Assembly (NCBI RefSeq): GCF_050624435.1
Contig: NC_134539.1
Span: forward strand, 123,921,525-123,985,524
Direction of reading: 5' to 3'
Origin: Tenrec ecaudatus
Taxonomy: Eukaryota > Chordata > Mammalia > Afrosoricida > Tenrecidae
DNA length: 64,000 nt
The notes under the pieces were generated by a model. It had not been told where the DNA came from. It worked only from the letters and a program-made list of their open reading frames with translations, and searched no databases. The translations under genes were made by a program, and so were the position numbers. Positions 57,741 to 64,000 of the stretch are shown here, in pieces. The first letter of the stretch is position 1. Each line of letters opens with the position of its first letter.

Positions 57741-60394
57741 GTTTAGCCTTTGAAGGGTCGTTTGACCACCTAATTGCACCCCCACCCCCATGCTTTCCAT
57801 CCCCATGCTCAGATTCAGAACCTGAGAATAAGGAGGGCCGTGTGTGTGTCTGTGTGTCTCTGTGTGTAGCTAATATGTCTGTGTACCTATACACACATAG
57901 ATAGACGTACATAGAGTTTAGTGGTTCTTCAGAATAATTCTTTAGGCAATAATCTGAAGCTGGGCAAAGAAGCAGACCAAGAATCAAGAGTCTATTGTAG
58001 AAAACCCCATGGGGAAGAAGCGTGTAAAGCAGTGTATTTGTTATTAGAATGTTCTGTCTCTAGCTGTGGACTCTAGAGGGGAATGATAATGCAGAAATCA
58101 TGAATACTTTTGAATACAGGAATCAGAAAAGAAATGTGCTTCCTTTCTGACCAGGCCTGCTTAATACCCTGAAAGATGAGGTACGACCTTCATTTGACTA
58201 TTTTTCCCTAAGTGATTTTACTGCAGGGTCATATTTTGATATCCTTGGCGTCTTTGGGAGTCATACTAAGTTTTTTGATTTAAGCATGCTCAATGAATTA
58301 ATAAAATACTGTGTAAAATGGTTCCCTTTTGCTTTAAATATGTTTTTTTCTCTCTACTATCGTAAAGCCACACATAAAATTTCATGTTTGCATAAAGGAA
58401 AAGGTAAATGTGAGGCCCCAGCAGGCTTTCTCTTGGCCATTCACTGTTTTATCAATCTTTCTCATATCTTCTCTTTTTCTGCCCTTTGTCTCCCTCTGAC
58501 TAATCTTGTTTTGTTTTTCACTAGTAACTTTGAGCTACTGGCGCGTATACATAAGAGATGTATCGCCTCTTTGTCTTTTCTGCCCACACCGGCTTCTTCT
58601 ATCTACAGGGGCTTGATACATTTGTCCGCAAGTCTAGCAGGCGCCTCTGCAGATGTTCAGGATTGGCCTTGGTCGACTGCATATTAATCAGCTTTCAGTC
58701 CACAGCAGTCAGACTTTCTTCTTCTTTTTGTGGAAACGACACGTGGAGTTGTGTGCGAGCGCCCCTCTCTACCGACTTTCTGACTGAGTCTGTCCGTGGG
58801 GTCTGTGGCGGTAGGGACACATGGCGTACACTGTAGAGTCCTCTCACACTGCAGCTCGGCATTCCTCCGCCTGGTCCGCACACCCTCCCTGACCTGCAGC
58901 TCTCTTTGTCTCCCAGACGCGCTCTGCTGCACCCGGCCTTTCTCGGTGCACGCCTCTCGTCACCGAGAAGACTCTTGAAGAAGCCCACGTGTCATTCTCT
59001 CTGAAATCTTCTAGCAGCCTGTTTGTCTACAAAGATGCAGCCAGGCTTTGTCGAAAGGGGCTGTTATTCGCTGGCCATGTGAAGGTATTCGAAGGGTGAT
59101 TAAATGAGCAATCGCAGCCCTGTACTTGCCGTGACTCCCCGGGAGCTGCAGGCAACCACATGCTCCTTACCTGCCGCTCTAGTCATTCACATGATGCACA
59201 AGTTCGTAAGACCCACACGAGCTGGGTTTCCACTGGCAGCACCACTTTCACATTTCTCAGACACGGGGGAAACGTCTCTTGACACTGCGCCTCCGACGAG
59301 TTCCAAACAGAACACAGAGCTGTCTGACATAATGCTGCTCGTCTCCGCGTCAGCCAATGTGCAGGGCCAGGCCTTCGTGCAACTCTGCCTTGGTGCGGAT
59401 CCTGCGTGTTTATTCTTAAAGTTTCTCGTGGGCGGCAGTGATGTCTGTTTTGTAAGATATATTCTCAGTTTTGAGTTGCAATGGAAGAGGAACTGCTACT
59501 TTTTCTGTCTATTTCCTTTCCATTTCAGAACTTCCCATCTTGGCCCCGACGGATTGTCTTGCTTTCCGCTCCATTTCGCCTCAGAGCTGTCCCTTCACGT
59601 CCGTCCCCAGTTATTCTCGAGTCCCCGTGCAGGGTTGCCAGGGCCACGGCTCAGTCCTAGGTCTCCCCTCCGTTTGCCCGAATCCTCGTCTCTTCCTCTC
59701 CTCCGGTTTCCTCCTGCCGGTTTTCCACCTCTGTATCTTCCACGATTCGTATAGTTAGGGTCAATTTCTACTGCTGTTCGGAGTCTAGCCCTTATGTGCC
59801 ATAAAAAATTCATAAACTCCTAATTACTTGGCGGGACTGATAAAAAGGACTAAATGATTGTGCTCGTAACTTTTGTTTTTATTTCAAATATATTCTCCTC
59901 CTGGTTTATGGAAAATACACGAGCGCTAGGCACCGTCCAATTTTCTGTTTTATTTATCGCTTGGTTATATTCTTTAAATTCTGCTTCTAGTATGTCATTG
60001 CTGCCGGGTTGTTTATAAACGACGCTTAGAGGGACAGCTCGAAATGAACCTGACTTCCTGTTGGGCAAAAGAGCAGGAGGACCTGAGGGAATGCCAGAGG
60101 GTCACCAAGCCTTGAACTCTCACCTCTGCCTTCTCAGCTGGCTGCCCCGACGTCCTGGGGCAGCGGTGCAGACCTAAGGCGTCGGCCCCCATGGGAAGGG
60201 CGGTCGTTTAGCATTTGCCTGTAACGGGGAACACCTCCCGGACAAATGCCTCTTTGCTCAATGTCTCTGCTTGCCCCTTAATTTTGTCTATTAGTCAACG
60301 TGTAGTTAACGTCTCTGCCTTTTTACCTTATTTGTAGGCAGCATCTGAAATGGACTTTCTTAGGGAGGGAGAGGAGACTCTAATGAACCGCGCA

Positions 60395-60640
60395 GCTGAG
60401 TGCGCGGCCAGGGACTGAAGTGTGACTCGAGGGGTGTGACTGTGAGATTTGGGGCAAACCAGTTTACCTTGCTAGGCTTTAAATTCTCTGTAAAATTGAG
60501 GGATTAAAACATACTAGCTACCAATCTTATGCTGTGCACTTTATTATATACGCGCTCACTGAATCCTCTTAATGGCGGCACTTCTGCGTTTCAAGCTTGG
60601 CAGAAAGCTGTCCCGATCTGCCAGCCTCGTGTAGGAAATG
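60395..60640 (+). repeat. MIR SINE remnants (one or two copies)
   Basis: ACCTTGCTAGGCTTTAAATTCTCTG and a later block GCTCACTGAATCCTCTTAATGG fit MIR in sense. Confidence 0.45.
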
Positions 60641-60959
60641 ACCGAGCTGGAGCTCGTGCTTTTTCAGCTCGGAGATTGCCACCGATGCGCCCTACACCGG
60701 GGCAGGCTGTGCTTAAAGGCTAGTTCATTTCCAGAGTCGAAAAGAATGTGCGTGATGACCAGCGTCATTCTTCCAAGTTGGCTTAGAATACATAGAATTC
60801 TGCCCCCTTCTAATCTCTACGCTCCTTTTCATTTTTCATTTTCTCTTGCACGGCTACCTGTCAATGGGGGTTTTTAAGTTACTATCTCCCTTTGAATAGA
60901 ACAGGGTTCATTTAATTGTCTCTCTTCATTTTACCACACTCCGTGCTAAATGAATATAT

Positions 60960-61157
60960 TCTAAACCAATCCCACTGCCATCAACTCATCTTGACCCCAT
61001 CGGACAGAGTCGAGCTGCCCAGCGGGCTCCCAGGCTTTAATCTTGACCCAGACAGATGGGCCACATCCTTCTCCCGAGAAGCAGATGGTAGGTTGGGGTT
61101 GCCAACCTTTCAGTTAGCAGCCAAGTGCTTAACCGCTGTGCCACCAGGAACCCTTAT
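60960..61157 (-). repeat. AfroSINE
   Basis: Reversed SINE with a clear head, AACCGCTGTGCCACCAGGAACCC, and tail side CCCACTGCCATCAACTCATC. Confidence 0.88.
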
Positions 61158-61435
61158 CTAAGCTACAAACCGGAAATAAACTTTGAAACAGCCTCCCTCT
61201 CACTGATTGCACCGGTTGAATTCCTGGGAACCAGCTTTCAAAGTAGATTTTGCTTTGAGTCAGCCTTCAAGAGAAATACAGAGTAAATATTCGAAGAAGA
61301 GTTGCCCTCCATCACCTGCATTAACGGAGCCTCTTGGTTTGGCTTTGTGGCTGGGAGCCCGGCACCCAGTGGGAAGAAGAAAGCGGCAGACTATTTTTAA
61401 TGACAATGTTCCAAGTCAAGAAAGTACTGCTCTTT

Positions 61436-62229
61436 TTTTTTCCTTTTCTTTTTTTACATTTTATTAGGGGCTCATACAACTCTTATCACAATCCACACAT
61501 ATACATACATGAATTGTATAAAGCACATCCGCACATTCTTTACCCTCATCATTTTCAAAGCATTTGCTCTCCACTTAAGCCCTTTGCATCAGGTCCTCTT
61601 TTTTTTCCCTTCCCTCCCCGCTCCCCATTCCCTCATGAGCCCTTGATAATTTATAGATTGTTATTTTGTCATATCTTGCCCTATCCGGAGTCTCCCTTCA
61701 CCCCCTTCTCTGCCGTCCGTCTCCCAGGGAGGAGGTCACATGTGGATCCTTGTAATCGGTTTCCCTTTTCCAACCTACTCACCCTCCACTCTCCCAGCAT
61801 CGCCCCTCACACCCTTGGTCCTGAAGGTATCATCCACCCTGGATTCCCTGTGCCTCCAGCTCCCATATGCACCAGTGTACAACCTCTGCCCTATCCAGTC
61901 CTGCAAGGTAGAATTCGGATCATGGTAGTTGGGGGGAGGAAGCATCCAGGATCTGGGGGAAAGCTGTGTTCTTCATCGGTACTACCTCGCACTCTGACTG
62001 ACCCATCTCCCCTCCTAAACCCCTCTAGTGGTCTCCAGTGGCCGACAAATGGGCTTTGGGTCTCCACACTGCGCTTCCCCCTTCATTCACTATGGTATAT
62101 ATATATAATTTTTTTTGCATGATGCCTTATACCTGGTCCCTTTGACACCTCGTGATCGCACTGGCTGGTGTGCTTCTTCCATGTGGGCTTTTTTGCTTCT
62201 GAGCTAGATGGCCGCTTGTTCACCTGAAG
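61436..62229 (-). mobile_element. Young 5'-truncated copy of the 2.35-kb family
   Basis: A poly(T) left end is followed by TTTTATTAGGGGCTCATACAAC, very like the two long copies, and the right end is at CCGCTTGTTCACC. The flanks AAAGTACTGCTCTT (61422-61435) and AAGGTATTGCTCTT (62227-62240) form an imperfect 14-bp target duplication. Confidence 0.75.
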
Positions 62230-62438
62230 GTATTGCTCTTATAAGTACCCACCAGACACATTTGTGTATAGATAAGAGTTCTGTATTTTATATTGAAATC
62301 CAGTGAATATTTTATTTTCCAAATGCACATTCACAGATTCCTGTAGGTAGGAGGAGGCAATGCGCTAAGCCCCAGCTGTTGCTTCCGTTAGGCTGTTGAG
62401 TGGTCAGTTTGCATCTTCTGGGGTTGGCCTGCCTTTCT

Positions 62439-62441
<3 letters not shown>

Positions 62442-62469
<28 letters not shown>
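62442..62469 (+). repeat. (TG)n microsatellite
   Basis: TATATG followed by about 12 TG units. Confidence 0.95.
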
Positions 62470-64000
62470 CACAGTTTTCTTGAAGAATTTGCTATAGTTT
62501 GACTTTTTCTGCAATATTAACAATATTCCTATAACTCGTGGATTTGTTTTGAATTTTTAAAACGTTTGTGTTTTATTCAGTAGAAATAATGTACTGAAAC
62601 ATTTGTGATTTTTTTTCTTTTGTTTGCTTCCGATTGCTAAGTGCAGGAGAAGAAAAATGTTATAAAACTATTATATAAACTAATATTTAATATAAGTATT
62701 ATGTAAAAACAATTTTAAAGGAAAAATATGTTATAAAAGCAATGGACTATTATAAATGTCCTTTCAGGACATGAGTAGCAGGATATTGTTAGAGGAAAGT
62801 ATGATAATGGTGTTTCACTGATGCACGTAGTAGCTGGCCTACAAGAAGCTGAAATTGATTCACAGACACTTAGAGGTTAGGAAGGAGCAGGTAGCTTATA
62901 CTCCTGTTTAGCAGAAAGGAAACAGCGGGGCAGAGAAAGCGAGTACGTTATCTGAGAACCAGGTGTGCAGAGGTGGGCCCGATCTGCTTTGGCAGGGGCA
63001 GCAGCAGAACCTCCTTGTTCTGGTGTTCCAGGAGGTATTTCATTTCTCAATTCAATTGAGTAGAAATCCTAAAAAGTCAAAAGATTCTCAATGGCTGCAA
63101 TATTCTTTCTTTAGACCCAGGTTGCTCAACACACTAATTAAGTCAAAAGACTACTGGTCAAGCGGTTTGCAAAAAAGCCCTCTGAGAGCATACTCTGCCC
63201 TGCATTCAGTGTCCCTCCAACACTTCCTCCTGAAGTCAAAGCCAGCCTTCCCGGGAGCTGGCCGCCCCTCTGGCCCACACTCAGCTCCAGCCGCCCTGGC
63301 CTCTCCCTCGTCAGTCAGGCCAGACACAGGCCTTCCACGTGATCGATCGGAGCCCAGGCGTCTGGCTTCCCCGCACCCCACAAATGTGGCCCCGGAAACC
63401 TAGTGCCCCTTCTCCAGGGAGGTCTTTGTAGACACTGATTTGGGCAGGAGGATCCATTCCTTTCTCCCCCCACCCACACTTCCCTTCCTTGCGTATTTCC
63501 CCTCGTCAGCGTCTCCTCAGGGCACACGCGTACTCGTGTGACCGACCGTCTGTGTCCGCTCGGTGCACGAGGGCTTCCTTTCCTGGAGGCACAGAGTGGG
63601 CCACTTTGGCTGTGTCTGGGACAGGGTGGTTGGCTGCGGTGGCGCGGCCTCCGCTCCGGGGCCGTGTGCGCAGCCGAGGACAGCTCCACGGGGGCCTCAA
63701 GGCTGGCACTTCTCGGCCAAGACCTCCGGACGGCTCTCCCAGGCACCTCGGGGTGGCTTCCCAGCGTCACCCTTTCCGCCGGGAGCTCAGCGCTAACCAG
63801 TTGGTCTCACGGGGCCTCCTGCGTGTGGAGGGTGCTCGGTTGCACTTCACAGATACGGGATTGTTCACAAAGTGAAGACAGTCCGTTGGCGCCACTTTAA
63901 GGACAGCATGTTAAAGAGGGTCTCGTGTCACCGCGCGGTAATTCTCACACTAGTTCAGGCGGTTTACTAACAGGGGCCTTACCACTCACTAGACTCCCAA

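Larger units (their letters stand above)
53582..64000 (+). other. RNF43: RNF43 intron after first coding exon
   Basis: No further RNF43 exon is seen to the end of the window, in keeping with a very long intron at this position in human. Unique-looking stretches without a call include 53582-54850, 57736-60390, 61160-61430 and 62240-64000. Repeats are listed separately. The last kilobase, especially 63240-63800, is GC- and CpG-rich without an exon I can support. Confidence 0.8.

Noticed and set aside
59104-59754. 216-codon plus-strand ORF in the RNF43 intron
   Set aside because: No motif recognised, pyrimidine-rich low-complexity C-terminus, no splice signals; most likely a chance ORF.
63489-63875. 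Overlapping ORFs near the window end
   Set aside because: High GC lowers stop frequency in all frames; no frame looks favoured.

Overview
This window looks like nuclear DNA from a placental mammal of the clade Afrotheria. Two genes on the + strand can be recognised by translating short, well-bounded exons. The first is the 3' part of HSF5, a testis-expressed heat-shock-factor family protein. The second is the start of RNF43, a transmembrane E3 ubiquitin ligase of Wnt signalling. The same order and orientation occurs at human 17q22 and in mouse. The clade call rests on the repeats: tRNA-derived AfroSINE-type SINEs, an RTE-clade LINE like the one in elephant, and a young poly(A)-tailed family with sequence I associate with Afrotheria. 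A SPIN-like hAT element is also present. SPIN has been reported in tenrec but not elephant as far as I recall, so a tenrec relative is possible but unproven.

Layout. 1-11148: HSF5 intron, with no sign of the upstream exons that encode the DNA-binding domain. HSF5 exons lie at 11149-11246, 17922-18443, 20123-20300 and 46959-47029 (coding end); the 3'UTR follows, with poly(A) signals at 47721 and possibly 49036. The 26.7-kb last HSF5 intron (20301-46958) is mostly repeats: L1, RTE, a degenerate endogenous retrovirus (about 29.95-34.35 kb, minus strand), a mariner relic, a SPIN-like element and many SINEs. The HSF5-RNF43 interval is only about 4 kb. RNF43 coding begins at 53330; the first coding segment ends at 53581, and the remainder to 64000 is RNF43 intron.

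The most notable structures are: a full-length 2.35-kb ORF-less retroelement with an 18-bp target duplication, and a near-identical opposite-strand copy that together bracket a 98-bp HSF5 exon; the SPIN-like hAT element with an 8-bp target duplication; a GC3-rich, coding-like minus-strand ORF whose 3' end converges on that of HSF5; and a 12-codon upstream ORF whose stop overlaps the RNF43 start as ATGA. I found no operon, CRISPR array or other prokaryotic-type system, and nothing I would call a new multi-gene biological system. Repeat boundaries were judged by eye and are approximate unless a target-site duplication is described.
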